Below are positions 15,794 to 24,889 of a DNA stretch of 64,000 bases, in pieces. The translations under genes and the position numbers were made by a program. The notes beneath the pieces were generated by a model. That model worked only from the letters and a program-made list of their open reading frames with translations, had not been told where the DNA came from and made no database searches. Source of the DNA: Oceanimonas pelagia. GTDB taxonomy: Bacteria > Pseudomonadota > Gammaproteobacteria > Enterobacterales > Aeromonadaceae. The stretch covers positions 3,163,501 to 3,227,500 of the forward strand of contig NZ_CP118224.1 of assembly GCF_030849025.1 (NCBI RefSeq), written 5' to 3'. Position 1 is the first letter of the stretch, and every line of letters starts with the position of its first letter.

Positions 15794-17310
15794 TGGGCCC
15801 ACCTCATGTCGCTCACGCGATAGCTGCGCTCAAAGGGATCCATGCTGAAGCCCTCAACCTGCCTGGATACGGCGGCGGTCTGCTGATACCAGGCCACGGG
15901 AATCACCGGCAGCTGCTCATGCAAAATGGTGGCGGCTTCACGGCGCAATGCGGCGGTATCCTGGTCCTGGGTGGCGGTCAGCAGTTGCTGCAAAATCTCG
16001 CCCAGGCGCTCGGAGTGCCAGTTCATCGCGCCCCAGTCGCCGCCGTTCGGTCCAAAGTCCTGCAGCAGGGTGCCCAGAGGATCGGGCACCAGGGCAAAGT
16101 TGCGGGCCATCAGCCCCAGCTCCAGGGTACCGTCCCGGTGACCGGCGGGTATTTCACTGGAGTTGGCCACGTTCACCGCCAGCTCCACCCCCAGCTCCCG
16201 CCACTGATCCTGAATGGCGGTGGCCAGCAGGGGCAGCTCGGGCCGGTCGGAGAAGGTGGTCAGGGTCAGTTTAAAGGGCGTGCCGTTGCGGCTGAGCATG
16301 CCCTTGTCGTTCGCCTGCCAGCCCAGCCCGGCAAGCAGGGCCTTGGCCTGTTGCAGATCCCGCTCGGCACCGCTCACCTGGCTCAGGTGCCAGTCGGTCA
16401 TGGACGGCGGAAACAGCTGGCCGGCACCGGCCTCGGGGGTGCGCAGCAGGGCCACCGCCATGCCGGTGCGCTCCAGCGCCAGACTCAGGGCCCGGCGCGC
16501 CTCGGGCTCGGCCAAAAAGGGATGCCCGGCGTTTACCTTCAGGGTCACGGTGCGGGGAATGGCCACGGCCTGCACGGCGAGTTTGGCATTGCGCTGCAGC
16601 CGGGCTCGGCTTGCCGGATCCAGGGTAAACACGACATCGGCATCGCCGCTTTCGGCCATCAGTGCCCGGGTTTCGCCCCGGCCGGCGGCCAGGTAGCTGA
16701 GCCGTTCAATGGCCGGGGCTTCACCCCAGTAATCCTGAAAGACTCCGGCGGTCAGCTTTTGCGGCATTTGCAGCTGTTCAATGCGGTAGGGGCCGGTGCC
16801 AATGACCTGGGTGGCTTCGCCCGCCTCGTTGTAGGACGCCGGCGCCAGTATCTGCACCGAGCTGTGCGCCAGCAGGGCCGGCAGCGGCGCAAAGGGACTG
16901 CGCAGCCGCACCACCACCTCGTTGCCTTCGGCGGCAATGGCCGCCACCGGCGCCTGACTCAGCATGCCCGGTTTGGCCAGGGCCAGGTTCAACGCCTGCA
17001 CGGCCACCTCGGCGGTCAGCGGGCTGCCGTCGTGAAACTGCACGCCCGGGCGCAGGCGAAAGCGCCAGGTCAGCCGGTCTTCAGACAGCGTCCAGCTTTC
17101 GGCCAGGCCGGCCTCGGGCTGGCCCCGATCGTCGACCTCTACCAGGGTCTCGCTGATCTGCAGCCGAGTGTAAACATAACCGGCCTTGGCGGGGTCTGTG
17201 CTGCCAATCTCCCAGGGCGCGACGATGTCGAGCACGCCTTCGGTGGCATGAGAAACAGCGGTAACGGCCAGCAGGCCGGCACCGAGCAGGATCGAACGGG
17301 GTTGCAACAT
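15790..17310 (-). CDS. Peptide/nickel-type ABC substrate-binding protein
   Basis: 506 residues of the SBP_bac_5 family, with a Sec signal peptide (LGAGLLAVTAVSHA). Family landmarks are ETLVEVDDRGQPEAGLAESW, FRLRPGVQFHDGSPL, IGTGPYRI and, at the end, IPVAWYQQT. It is the first gene of the operon, with AGGT before the ATG and a Zur-type palindrome 37-51 bases upstream. Proteins of this fold bind peptides, nickel chelates or metallophores. The zinc-responsive operator makes zinc-chelate (zincophore) uptake the most attractive substrate, by inference only. Confidence 0.85.
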   Translation of the reverse strand: MLQPRSILLGAGLLAVTAVSHATEGVLDIVAPWEIGSTDPAKAGYVYTRLQISETLVEVDDRGQPEAGLAESWTLSEDRLTWRFRLRPGVQFHDGSPLTAEVAVQALNLALAKPGMLSQAPVAAIAAEGNEVVVRLRSPFAPLPALLAHSSVQILAPASYNEAGEATQVIGTGPYRIEQLQMPQKLTAGVFQDYWGEAPAIERLSYLAAGRGETRALMAESGDADVVFTLDPASRARLQRNAKLAVQAVAIPRTVTLKVNAGHPFLAEPEARRALSLALERTGMAVALLRTPEAGAGQLFPPSMTDWHLSQVSGAERDLQQAKALLAGLGWQANDKGMLSRNGTPFKLTLTTFSDRPELPLLATAIQDQWRELGVELAVNVANSSEIPAGHRDGTLELGLMARNFALVPDPLGTLLQDFGPNGGDWGAMNWHSERLGEILQQLLTATQDQDTAALRREAATILHEQLPVIPVAWYQQTAAVSRQVEGFSMDPFERSYRVSDMRWAQ

Positions 17311-17346
17311 GGGGGCTACCTGAACAGAAGAATGAATGGTTGATAT

Positions 17347-17361
17347 TGTTATAATATAACA
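17347..17361 (-). promoter_or_regulatory. Zur box upstream of the ABC importer operon
   Basis: TGTTATA-A-TATAACA is an exact 7-1-7 palindrome identical to the core of the gammaproteobacterial Zur consensus (GAAATGTTATANTATAACATTTC). It lies 37 bases before the binding-protein start, where repressor would cover the promoter. NikR sites (GTATGA-N16-TCATAC) look different. Confidence 0.8.
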
Positions 17362-17477
17362 TCACAAATATCCTTCATCCTCCCTCTTCAATGCAAGCAT
17401 TTTTTAGTGAGCAGGGTCTCTGTGACCAAACCCATGAGCCATGCTTGTAGCTGACCCTCTTTCAAGGAGAGATTCAA

Positions 17478-18017
17478 ATGAAGAAATTCTTCTGTGGTCT
17501 GTGCGGCCTGCTGCTGTGTCAGACAGCCTCCGCCACGGAGCCAAACACCGCCGCTCTGTATGAGCACCAGCTGCCCCGGCTGCACTCCGACACCACCCTG
17601 GATATGCGCCAGTTCACCGGCCAGCCGCTGCTGGTGGTAAACACCGCCAGTCACTGCGGCTTTACCGGCCAGTTTGAGGGGCTGGAAGCCCTGTATCAGC
17701 AATACAAGGATCAGGGATTAAAGGTGGTGGGCTTTCCCTCCAACGACTTCAAGCAGGAAGCCAAAAGCGAGGCCGAAGCAGCGGAAATGTGCTTTGTGAA
17801 TTACGGCGTGACCTTTGACATGGCGGCACCGGTGAGCGTAAAAGGCGACGATGCCCACCCCATTTTCAAGGAGATCACTCGCCAGACCGGCAAGCAGCCC
17901 CGCTGGAACTTTTACAAGTTTGTAATTGATCGGGAAGGCCGGGTCACCGAGGTGTTTTCCAGCATTACTGGGCCCGAGAGTAAGCGGCTGAAGGCGGCGA
18001 TAGAGCAGGTTTTGTAA
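17478..18017 (+). CDS. Glutathione peroxidase family protein, exported
   Basis: 179 residues with a signal peptide (FFCGLCGLLLCQTASA), so probably periplasmic. The peroxidatic cysteine is in NTASHCGFTGQF (about residue 60), and the catalytic Trp/Asn are in WNFYKFVIDREG. The position normally occupied by the active-site Gln in NQFG reads NDF here, so the tetrad is modified. It reduces hydrogen or lipid peroxides using thiols, probably thioredoxin-like rather than glutathione. AAGGAGAG precedes the ATG. Monocistronic, divergent from the Zur-boxed operon. Confidence 0.85.
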   Translation: MKKFFCGLCGLLLCQTASATEPNTAALYEHQLPRLHSDTTLDMRQFTGQPLLVVNTASHCGFTGQFEGLEALYQQYKDQGLKVVGFPSNDFKQEAKSEAEAAEMCFVNYGVTFDMAAPVSVKGDDAHPIFKEITRQTGKQPRWNFYKFVIDREGRVTEVFSSITGPESKRLKAAIEQVL

Positions 18018-18046
18018 GGTGCATCATGCGAAGCAGCGACAGGGTT

Positions 18047-18277
18047 ACCTACGCCGACACGCTTCGAGCCCATCCATGGGACGCTCGGCACATGCCGTCC
18101 ATGGCATGTGACGGTCGGCTACGGCAATCCCTGCTGCTGCTTCGTTCAACCTCTGAGCTGTCTAGTACAAGGGCAGACGGCTCGGGGCCAAGAAAGGAGG
18201 GATGATGGCACAGTTCCGCTGACCCTCTGCGCCATGGATGGCGCGGCGGAGCCTCCATGGAAGGATTCACGGCGTGT
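18047..18277. repeat. Dispersed intergenic repeat, copy A
   Basis: Shares long near-identical blocks with 34172-34449 in the same orientation. These include CGCCGACACGCTTC, AGCCCATCCA, CGCTCGGCACATGC, GGCATGTGACGGTCGGCT, GCGCCATGGATGGCGC (a 7-2-7 palindrome) and TTCACGGCGTG. Lacks the roughly 50-base internal segment present in copy B. No open frame is conserved between the copies, so it is non-coding. Confidence 0.8.
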
Positions 18278-18327
18278 CAGCGGAGCTGGTCATTATTCCG
18301 ACTCGTTGCGGAACGTGCAGACGAAAA

Positions 18328-18350
18328 AAGGGAGCACATCGTGCTCCCTT
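18328..18350 (-). terminator. Intrinsic terminator of the TerC-CBS gene
   Basis: AAGGGAGCAC-gat-GTGCTCCCTT followed by a T run on the minus strand, 18 bases past the stop codon. Confidence 0.88.
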
Positions 18351-18367
18351 GCTGATTAACCGCCGGC

Positions 18368-19900
18368 TCAGGCGGCCAGTGGCGTAATGCGCACCTGGGC
18401 GATGCGGAAGTCTTCCACTTCGGTCACTTCAAAGCGCAGATCCTCGTGCTCAAACACCGCGCCGGCTTCCGGCAGCTGGCCGGCCAGCGCCAGCAGCATG
18501 CCCGCCAAGGTGGCGTATTCGTCGTCCGGATCCACCAGTCCCTTGCGCGCCAGCACCTGCTCCAGATAGTGCAGATCAGTGCTGCCCTTTACCAACCAGC
18601 CGTTGTCTTCGGTGATCACTTCCGGATCTTCGTCTTCATCCAGAAACTCACCCACAATGGCTTCCAGCAGGTCGTGAGGCGTTACCAGACCCTGCACGGT
18701 GCCGAACTCGTCGTTCACCAGCACCATGTTGCCGCGGGCGTCACGCAGCACGTTAAGCAGACGGATCACGCTGATGCTGTCGGGCACAATAATGGGCGCG
18801 CCGCCTTCGGCCAGCTCGGCCAGGGTTTTGCCCGCCTTCAGACCGGCCATCAGATCCTTGGCGCGCACCACGCCCAGCAGGTTGTCGAGCTCGCCGTCAC
18901 ACACCGGAAACTGGCTGTGAGACGAGGCCATCAGCTCCGCCACCTGCTCTTCCCGGGTGTCGTTCACATCCAGCCACACAATGTCGGAGCGGGGCGTCAT
19001 CACGGTGCGAATGGAGCGCTCGGCCAGCGACAGCACGCCGCTGATCATGTTGCGCTCTTCTTCCACAAAGCCCTGCTGCTCGGTTTGCTTGGGCGTTTCC
19101 TCAGACTCGTCTTCGGTTTTTTCCTTGCCGCCCATCAGCCGGAAAATAGCGTCTGTGGTGCGCTCACGCAGGGGCCGGTGAGCCTCCTGTCGCACCTTGT
19201 TGCGCTGGGCCAGCTGGTTAAAGAACTCGATCAGAATAGAGAAGCCAATGGCCGCATACAGATAGCCCTTGGGAATATGGAAGCCAAAGCCTTCCGCCAC
19301 CAGGCTGAAACCGATCATCAGCAGGAAGCTCAGACACAGCACCACGACCGTGGGGTGCGCGTTCACAAAGTCGGTGAGTGACTTGGAGGCCGCCAGCATC
19401 ACCACCATGGCCGCCACTACGGCGATCATCATCACCGCCAGACTGTCCACCATGCCCACGGCGGTAATAATGGAGTCGAGCGAGAACACCGCATCCAGCA
19501 CCAGGATCTGGGCAATCACCACGCCGAAGCCGGCATAGACGTTGCTGGTCTCCTCCTCGTGCATTTTGCCTTCCAGCCGCTCGTGCAGCTCTGAAGTGGC
19601 CTTGAACAGCAGGAACAGACCACCGGCCATAAGAATGAGATCCCGGCCCGAGAAGCTGAACTCACCCAGGGTCACCAGCGGTGTGGTGAGCGTCACCAGC
19701 CAGGACACCACGCTCAGCAGACCCAGCCGCATGACCAGCGCCAGGGTCAGGCCAATTACCCGCGCCCGGTCGCGCTGATGAGGCGGCAGTTTTTTCACCA
19801 GAATGGCGATAAACACCAGGTTGTCGATACCCAGTACGATTTCAAGAATAACCAGTGTCAGCAAACCCGCCCACACAGACGGATCCATCAGGAATTCCAT
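18368..19900 (-). CDS. TerC-family membrane protein with CBS pair and CorC/HlyC domain
   Basis: 510 residues. Seven helices of the TerC family come first (about 1-230; [15 protein letters not shown] and [21 protein letters not shown] carry the paired acidic residues). Then come two CBS domains (about 290-410; [22 protein letters not shown]) and a C-terminal CorC_HlyC transporter-associated domain. The organisation equals E. coli YoaE/YegH. Probably an inner-membrane metal ion (Mn-type) exporter or a partner of protein secretion; the precise role is unsettled. CGAGGT precedes the ATG at good spacing. Has its own terminator. Confidence 0.88.
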   Translation of the reverse strand: MEFLMDPSVWAGLLTLVILEIVLGIDNLVFIAILVKKLPPHQRDRARVIGLTLALVMRLGLLSVVSWLVTLTTPLVTLGEFSFSGRDLILMAGGLFLLFKATSELHERLEGKMHEEETSNVYAGFGVVIAQILVLDAVFSLDSIITAVGMVDSLAVMMIAVVAAMVVMLAASKSLTDFVNAHPTVVVLCLSFLLMIGFSLVAEGFGFHIPKGYLYAAIGFSILIEFFNQLAQRNKVRQEAHRPLRERTTDAIFRLMGGKEKTEDESEETPKQTEQQGFVEEERNMISGVLSLAERSIRTVMTPRSDIVWLDVNDTREEQVAELMASSHSQFPVCDGELDNLLGVVRAKDLMAGLKAGKTLAELAEGGAPIIVPDSISVIRLLNVLRDARGNMVLVNDEFGTVQGLVTPHDLLEAIVGEFLDEDEDPEVITEDNGWLVKGSTDLHYLEQVLARKGLVDPDDEYATLAGMLLALAGQLPEAGAVFEHEDLRFEVTEVEDFRIAQVRITPLAA

Positions 19901-20230
19901 GTTTTACCTCGTTGAGAGAATGTGGTTTAGCGGATCAGCGAACAACGCGCGCCAGGCCGGCAACGTGAGTATAGCCACGGCAGCGAGCGGGTCGGAACAA
20001 AACGGCGGACGCCGGAAAAAGCGGGGAAAGGCAGGAAAATGAATGATTAACAGCGTGTTGCAAGCAACTTCGCGAGCAGTCCATATCGTACACCGGCGTT
20101 TGGCCGGACCTCTTGGTTAAAATGAGCGCATATCATAATCGGAAACCATCCGCTGGCAATAGTCTTTCATGCACAGGTGTCGCCGGCGCAGTAAAATGGG
20201 ACTTATTCATTATTCAGGGAACGAAACATC
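19901..20230. other. Intergenic region between TerC-CBS and pxpA
   Basis: 330 bases separating two divergent genes, so both promoters should be here. The half near pxpA is AT-richer (around 20095-20220). I see no convincing operator, hairpin, small gene or RNA in it. Confidence 0.5.
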
Positions 20231-20977
20231 ATGGCCAAATTACTGCTGAACGCCGACATGGGAGAAAGCTTCGGCCCCTGGACCATGGGGCAGGACGAGG
20301 CGGTCATGCCCTTTGTGGACCTGGCCAACGTGGCCTGCGGCTTTCACGCCGCCGACCCCGACACCATGCGCCGCACCGTGGCACTGGCGGCGTCTCACGG
20401 GGTAAAAGTGGGAGCGCACCCCGCCTACCCGGATCTGGTGGGCTTTGGCCGCCGCTCCCTGGCCTGCTCGCCCGCCGAAGTGGAAAACATGGTGCTCTAC
20501 CAGCTGGGCGCACTGCATGCCATATGCCGGGCCGAAGGCACGCGGGTGCACTACGTTAAGCCCCACGGCGCCCTCTATAACGACATGATGAAAAACCAGG
20601 CCACCCTGGCGGCCATTATGCGCGCCGTGGCCGCTTTTGATGCCAGCCTGCCGCTGATGCTGATGGCCACCGTCAATCCGCAGCCGGCGCAGGAACTGGC
20701 CGACCAGCATGGCGTGACCCTGTGGTTTGAGGCCTTTGCCGATCGCGCCTACGACGCCGCCGGCTTTCTGGTGCCCCGCAGCCAGCCCGGCGCCGTACAT
20801 CATGCTCCCGAAGTCATTGTCGAGCAGGCCCGGCGCATTGCCGCTGGTGAGCCGCTCACCGCCATCGACGGCAGCCCGCTGGTGTTGGCCGCCCACACCC
20901 TATGTGTGCACGGCGACAATCCCGAGTCCATTGCCGCCGTGGCCGCCATTCGCCGCATGCTGGATGGCCCGGCATGA
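20231..20977 (+). CDS. pxpA: 5-oxoprolinase subunit A (LamB/YcsF family)
   Basis: 248 residues, typical for PxpA. The N-terminus [14 protein letters not shown] and the block [15 protein letters not shown] carry the conserved acidic/His residues of the TIM-barrel hydrolase, and [14 protein letters not shown] is a third signature. With PxpB and PxpC it performs ATP-dependent ring opening of 5-oxo-L-proline to glutamate, repairing a spontaneous damage product. First gene of a tight pxpABC operon with ATGA overlaps. Confidence 0.93.
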   Translation: MAKLLLNADMGESFGPWTMGQDEAVMPFVDLANVACGFHAADPDTMRRTVALAASHGVKVGAHPAYPDLVGFGRRSLACSPAEVENMVLYQLGALHAICRAEGTRVHYVKPHGALYNDMMKNQATLAAIMRAVAAFDASLPLMLMATVNPQPAQELADQHGVTLWFEAFADRAYDAAGFLVPRSQPGAVHHAPEVIVEQARRIAAGEPLTAIDGSPLVLAAHTLCVHGDNPESIAAVAAIRRMLDGPA

Positions 20978-21678
20978 ACCCCAGGCTGGAAAACGCCGGC
21001 TTCGATGCCTGGCTGGTGCGGCTGTTCGACGATATCGACGAAGCCAGCATGAACTGGATTGCCGCCCTGGTGCAGGCCTGTGAGCAGGCCTTTGGCAAGC
21101 AGCTGGTGGAGCTGGTGCCCTCCTACACCACACTGCTGGTGCAGTTTGACCCGCTCACCCTGGATCACGCCGAGGCCGGTCGCTTGCTGCAACAATTGCT
21201 GGCAAAGCTGGAGCCGCTGGAAGACAACACTCAGCACGAAGTGAAAACCCTGCCGGTGTGGTATCACCCCAGCGTGGGGCCGGATCTGGCCCGGCTGGCA
21301 CAGCATACCGGCCTGAGCACACAGCAAATCATTGAACTGCACAGCGGCCACACCTACCGGGTGTTTGCCCTGGGGTTTGCCCCCGGGTTTGCCTTTATGG
21401 GCACCCTGCCCGAGCAACTTGAAACGCCCCGGCTGGCAAGCCCGCGCTCAACAGTGCCTGCCGGCAGCGTGGCCCTGGCCGGCCGCCAGACCGCCGCCTA
21501 CCCCCGCACCACCCCCGGCGGCTGGAACCTGCTGGGGCGTACTCCGGCCAGGCTGTTTGACCCCGCCAGCCAAAACCTGAGCCTGCTGCGGGTGGGCGAT
21601 CGCGTGCGCTTTGAGCCGGTGAGCAAGGCCGAATTTGAACGGCTGGGGGGCGATACCAGCCCCATGGAGGCGCCATGA
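20974..21678 (+). CDS. pxpB: 5-oxoprolinase subunit B (KipI family)
   Basis: 234 residues. It has the cyclophilin-like carboxyltransferase domain 1 with [28 protein letters not shown] and the [32 protein letters not shown] core. The ATG overlaps the pxpA stop by 4 bases, and its own stop overlaps pxpC. Subunit of the PxpABC 5-oxoprolinase; earlier annotated as an allophanate hydrolase subunit. Confidence 0.92.
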   Translation: MNPRLENAGFDAWLVRLFDDIDEASMNWIAALVQACEQAFGKQLVELVPSYTTLLVQFDPLTLDHAEAGRLLQQLLAKLEPLEDNTQHEVKTLPVWYHPSVGPDLARLAQHTGLSTQQIIELHSGHTYRVFALGFAPGFAFMGTLPEQLETPRLASPRSTVPAGSVALAGRQTAAYPRTTPGGWNLLGRTPARLFDPASQNLSLLRVGDRVRFEPVSKAEFERLGGDTSPMEAP

Positions 21679-22595
21679 GTCTGCTGATTGAAAAGCCCGG
21701 CCCCCTCAGCACCCTGCAGGATGCCGGCCGTTTTGGTGTGCGCCATCTGGGGGTGGCCCAGGGCGGACCGGCAGACCTGCACGCCTGGGCCTGGGCCAAC
21801 TGGCTGGTGGGCAATGGCTGGGGCGCCACCGCGCTGGAAATCACCCTTGGGGGGCTCACACTTACCGCACAGCAGCCCTGCCGGCTGGCGCTCTGTGGTG
21901 CCGATATGCAGGCGCGGGTGAATGGCCGGCCCCTGCCCCACTGGCAATCGTTTACCCTGGAACCCGGTGAGACCCTTGCCCTGGGCATGGCCCGCAGCGG
22001 GGTTCGCGCCTATCTGGCGGTGGCCGGCGGTTTTCAGGCCGAGCCCGTGCTGGACAGCACCGCCTGCGTGGTGCGGGATGGCCTGGGCGGCCACAAGGGC
22101 GACGGCAGCCCGCTGGCGGCCGGTGACGAGCTGAGGTTTGACAGGGCCACGCAGAATGCTGGCTCAAACCGTTCCCTGCCCGAGAGGGAAAGGCGGGGTT
22201 ACCAGGACGATCCGGTGCTGGCACTGATCCCCGGCGCCCAGTTCCGTCATTTCGAGGATCACAGCCTGATCGAGGCGCTGAGCCGCCCGTGGACCGTGGA
22301 TCCTCAATCGGATCGCATGGGGATCCGGCTGAAAGGATCCTTGTTGCAGTGCAACATGGAAACGCTTGTCTCGGAAGGCCTCACCCTGGGCGCAGTACAG
22401 GTGCCCCCGGACGGCCAGCCCATCGTGCTGCTGAACGACCGCCAGACCATTGGCGGTTATCCGCGCCTCGGTACCCTCTCGCCCCTGTCCTGCGCTCAGC
22501 TGGCCCAGTGCCGCCCGGGCCAGGCACTGCGGCTGCTCACCACCACCGCCAGTGAGGCGCAGCGGGAGTACCGGAAGTTCAGAGCGCAGTTCTAA
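21675..22595 (+). CDS. pxpC: 5-oxoprolinase subunit C (KipA, biotin-dependent carboxyltransferase-like)
   Basis: 306 residues. LSTLQDAGRFGVRHLGVAQGGPAD at the N-terminus and DRMGIRLKG plus VPPDGQPIVLLNDRQTIGGYPRLG near the C-terminus define carboxyltransferase domain 2 of KipA/PxpC. Last gene of pxpABC, followed by a terminator. No dedicated transporter adjoins the operon, consistent with a housekeeping repair role. Confidence 0.92.
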   Translation: MSLLIEKPGPLSTLQDAGRFGVRHLGVAQGGPADLHAWAWANWLVGNGWGATALEITLGGLTLTAQQPCRLALCGADMQARVNGRPLPHWQSFTLEPGETLALGMARSGVRAYLAVAGGFQAEPVLDSTACVVRDGLGGHKGDGSPLAAGDELRFDRATQNAGSNRSLPERERRGYQDDPVLALIPGAQFRHFEDHSLIEALSRPWTVDPQSDRMGIRLKGSLLQCNMETLVSEGLTLGAVQVPPDGQPIVLLNDRQTIGGYPRLGTLSPLSCAQLAQCRPGQALRLLTTTASEAQREYRKFRAQF

Positions 22596-22603
22596 GCAAC
22601 CAA

Positions 22604-22632
22604 AAAGCCCGCTTGATAAAGCGGGCTTTCTA
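22604..22632 (+). terminator. Intrinsic terminator after pxpC
   Basis: AAAGCCCGCTT-gata-AAGCGGGCTTT hairpin followed by TCTATT, 9 bases after the pxpC stop. Confidence 0.8.
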
Positions 22633-22664
22633 TTCTCAATACCGGTCACGCCGGCAAGCTGCAG

Positions 22665-22748
22665 GCGCCACTTTAGTTGGCGCGAAATAGCAGACAGTGA
22701 TGCATTCACAGGCTCTGCCGGCTAAAGCGGCAGCTACATATTAGCTGC
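22665..22748. repeat. Cluster of three small hairpins between pxpC and tmm
   Basis: GCGCCA-N7-TGGCGC (22665-22683), CTGCCG-N7-CGGCAG (22715-22733) and GCAGCTA-N5-TAGCTGC (22730-22748). The last two share bases and cannot form together. REP-like appearance; it may form the 3' end of the tmm transcript on the minus strand. Confidence 0.5.
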
Positions 22749-22755
22749 GGCGGTA

Positions 22756-24138
22756 TCAATCAACCTTGTCGAAGCTTTTGTTCTCGATAAAGTCGAGGGA
22801 CATAAAGCTTTCCAGCGAGTCATCCTTGATCTCCAGCCAGCTGGCCGGCAGGCGGGTGGCCATGGTACCGGTTACGGTGGAGCGGTAACACTTCTCGCGG
22901 AAGCTCATGATGCCGGCCTGTTTGTCCTGCTGCCATTCCTTCAGCAACGCCGCCTGCTCTTCCACCTTGAATTCGGGATAATCGGTGGGCCCGAGCAGAT
23001 CGCGAATGTAGCTGGCCTGGAAGTCGATGGCGTCGCAGCAGCCACCCAGCTGCTCGTGGCGTTGCAGCCAGCGATCCATGTCTTGCCGGCGCTCATCCGC
23101 ATCCGGCAGGGCAATCTTGCCGAGGATCACATCGCGGGCATACCAGGCCTGGGCGTCGAACATGTTGAAGGTGAAATACTGATCCTGCATGCCCAGATAA
23201 ATCATCTTCGGGTTGTTCTGGAAGAAAATGCCCTTGTACAGGTTGTCCGGATACAGGCAGTTGTGAGTCTTGAGCCGCAGTGCATCCGGCAGGAACGGGA
23301 AGTGGAACAGATAGCCGGTGCACATGATGATGGCGTCGAACGCCTTGCTGGAGCCGTCGGCAAAATAGCCGGTGTTACCGTCGAAGTGGGCCAGCAGCGG
23401 CCGCTCTTCCATGCCCTCGGGCCAGTCAAAGCCCAGCGGGCTGCTGCGATAGCTGATGGTCACCGATTTGGCGCCGTACTTGTAGCACTGGGAGCCGATG
23501 TCTTCCGCGGAATAGCTGGCGCCCACCAGCAGCACGTTTTTGTCCTTGAATTCCAGCGCGTCGCGGAAGTCATGGGCATGCAGTACCCGGCCCGGGAACT
23601 GCTCCACCCCTTCAAAGTAGGGCATGTTGGGGGTAGAGAAATGACCGGTGGCCACCACCACATAGTCAAACTCGTCGCTTTCCTGCAGGCCGGTCTTGTG
23701 GTTCATCACGGTGACGGTGAACTTGCCGGTGGCGTCGTCATGGCTTACCCAGCGCACCGGGCATTCAAAACGGATGTAGTTAGAAATGGCCTGCTTGTCG
23801 ATACGACCCATGATGTAGTCTTTCAGCACGGCACGCGGCGGATAGGAAGGAATGGCCCGGCCGAAATGCTCGTCAAAGGAGTAGTCGGCAAATTCCAGAC
23901 ACTCTTTCGGGCCGTTGGACCACAAATACCGATACATGCTGCCATGAACTGGCTCGCCATTTTTATCTAAACCCGTGCGCCATGTGTAATTCCACATGCC
24001 ACCGATGTCACTTTGCTTTTCAAAACAAACGATTTCCGGCAGATCCTGAACGCCTGCCTTGCGAGCTGCTTCAAACGCTCTCAACTGTGCCAGACCACTG
24101 GGACCGGCGCCCAAAATCGCGATTTTTTGCTTGCTCAC
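22756..24138 (-). CDS. tmm: Trimethylamine monooxygenase (bacterial FMO)
   Basis: 460 residues, like the Methylophaga and roseobacter Tmm enzymes. An FAD Rossmann motif GAGPSG lies at about 10-15. YTWRTGLDKNGEPVHGSMYRYLWSNGPKECLEF is highly characteristic of Tmm. The FMO fingerprint FPGRVLHAHDF is complete, and the NADPH motif is VGASYSAEDIG. It oxidises trimethylamine to TMAO using NADPH and O2, and Tmm also converts DMS to DMSO. No tdm (TMAO demethylase) or methylamine genes adjoin it. On the coding strand the upstream region holds an 11-base direct repeat with GTACTTTT. Confidence 0.88.
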   Translation of the reverse strand: MSKQKIAILGAGPSGLAQLRAFEAARKAGVQDLPEIVCFEKQSDIGGMWNYTWRTGLDKNGEPVHGSMYRYLWSNGPKECLEFADYSFDEHFGRAIPSYPPRAVLKDYIMGRIDKQAISNYIRFECPVRWVSHDDATGKFTVTVMNHKTGLQESDEFDYVVVATGHFSTPNMPYFEGVEQFPGRVLHAHDFRDALEFKDKNVLLVGASYSAEDIGSQCYKYGAKSVTISYRSSPLGFDWPEGMEERPLLAHFDGNTGYFADGSSKAFDAIIMCTGYLFHFPFLPDALRLKTHNCLYPDNLYKGIFFQNNPKMIYLGMQDQYFTFNMFDAQAWYARDVILGKIALPDADERRQDMDRWLQRHEQLGGCCDAIDFQASYIRDLLGPTDYPEFKVEEQAALLKEWQQDKQAGIMSFREKCYRSTVTGTMATRLPASWLEIKDDSLESFMSLDFIENKSFDKVD

Positions 24139-24274
24139 AATTAACTCCTTCTACTGCAAAAACCTTGCCATACTAAAGGAGTCAGCCTCTAATTTACAGT
24201 CACTTGCGTAAAAGTACGCCAAAAGTACACAAAAACACGAAACAATAGCCTGCTAATTGGTTGCGGTGATGTAA

Positions 24275-24889
24275 TCACCCCATCAACCGGCCGAGTGCCT
24301 GAGCCGCCGAACGCGGACAGGGCGCACGGCAAATGGCCGATACCAGGGCCACGCCGTGCACACCGGTTTGCGCTACTTCGGGCAGATTGCCGGCATGAAT
24401 GCCGCCAATGGCAACAATGGGCCGAGAACTGTACTTCAGCGCCTGCCGCAGGCCGTCGATACCCCAGTGCCTGTTCAGATCGGTTTTGGTGGGGGTGGCA
24501 AAAATCGCACTCAGACCCAGGTAGTCCACCGGCAATAATTCGGACTCGAACAGTTGTTGTTCGGTTTCCACCGACAGTCCCAGCAGCCGCTCCGGGCCCA
24601 ACAGGCGGCGGGCATGGGCGGCGGGCATGTCGGACTGGCCCAGGTGCACTCCGTCGGCGTTCACCGCCAGCGCCACATCCACCCGGTCGTTGATGATCAG
24701 CGGCACACCGGTGCCTTTAAGTACCTCCTGCACCGCCTCGGCCCGTTCAATAAAGGCGCGCACGTCGCCGTGTTTTTCCCGTACCTGCACCAGGGTCACG
24801 CCACCGGCGACCGCTTCGGCGACCACTGTTTGCAGGGTTCCAATGGGCTGGCGGTCGTCGGTCACCAGATATAAACGATAGGGGTTCAT
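24275..24889 (-). CDS. thiE: Thiamine phosphate synthase (stand-alone ThiE)
   Basis: 204-residue TIM barrel with the ThiE blocks [47 protein letters not shown] and a phosphate-binding IGGI. It joins HET-phosphate and HMP-pyrophosphate to give thiamine phosphate. The start overlaps the thiM stop as ATGA, so the pair works in thiazole salvage. A second ThiE domain exists in the ThiDE fusion at 30388-31896. Confidence 0.9.
   Translation of the reverse strand: MNPYRLYLVTDDRQPIGTLQTVVAEAVAGGVTLVQVREKHGDVRAFIERAEAVQEVLKGTGVPLIINDRVDVALAVNADGVHLGQSDMPAAHARRLLGPERLLGLSVETEQQLFESELLPVDYLGLSAIFATPTKTDLNRHWGIDGLRQALKYSSRPIVAIGGIHAGNLPEVAQTGVHGVALVSAICRAPCPRSAAQALGRLMG

Noticed and set aside
17347..17361. 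NikR operator for the peptide/nickel-type transporter
   Set aside because: NikR sites have GTATGA and TCATAC arms with a 16-base spacer; the sequence here is the Zur core instead.
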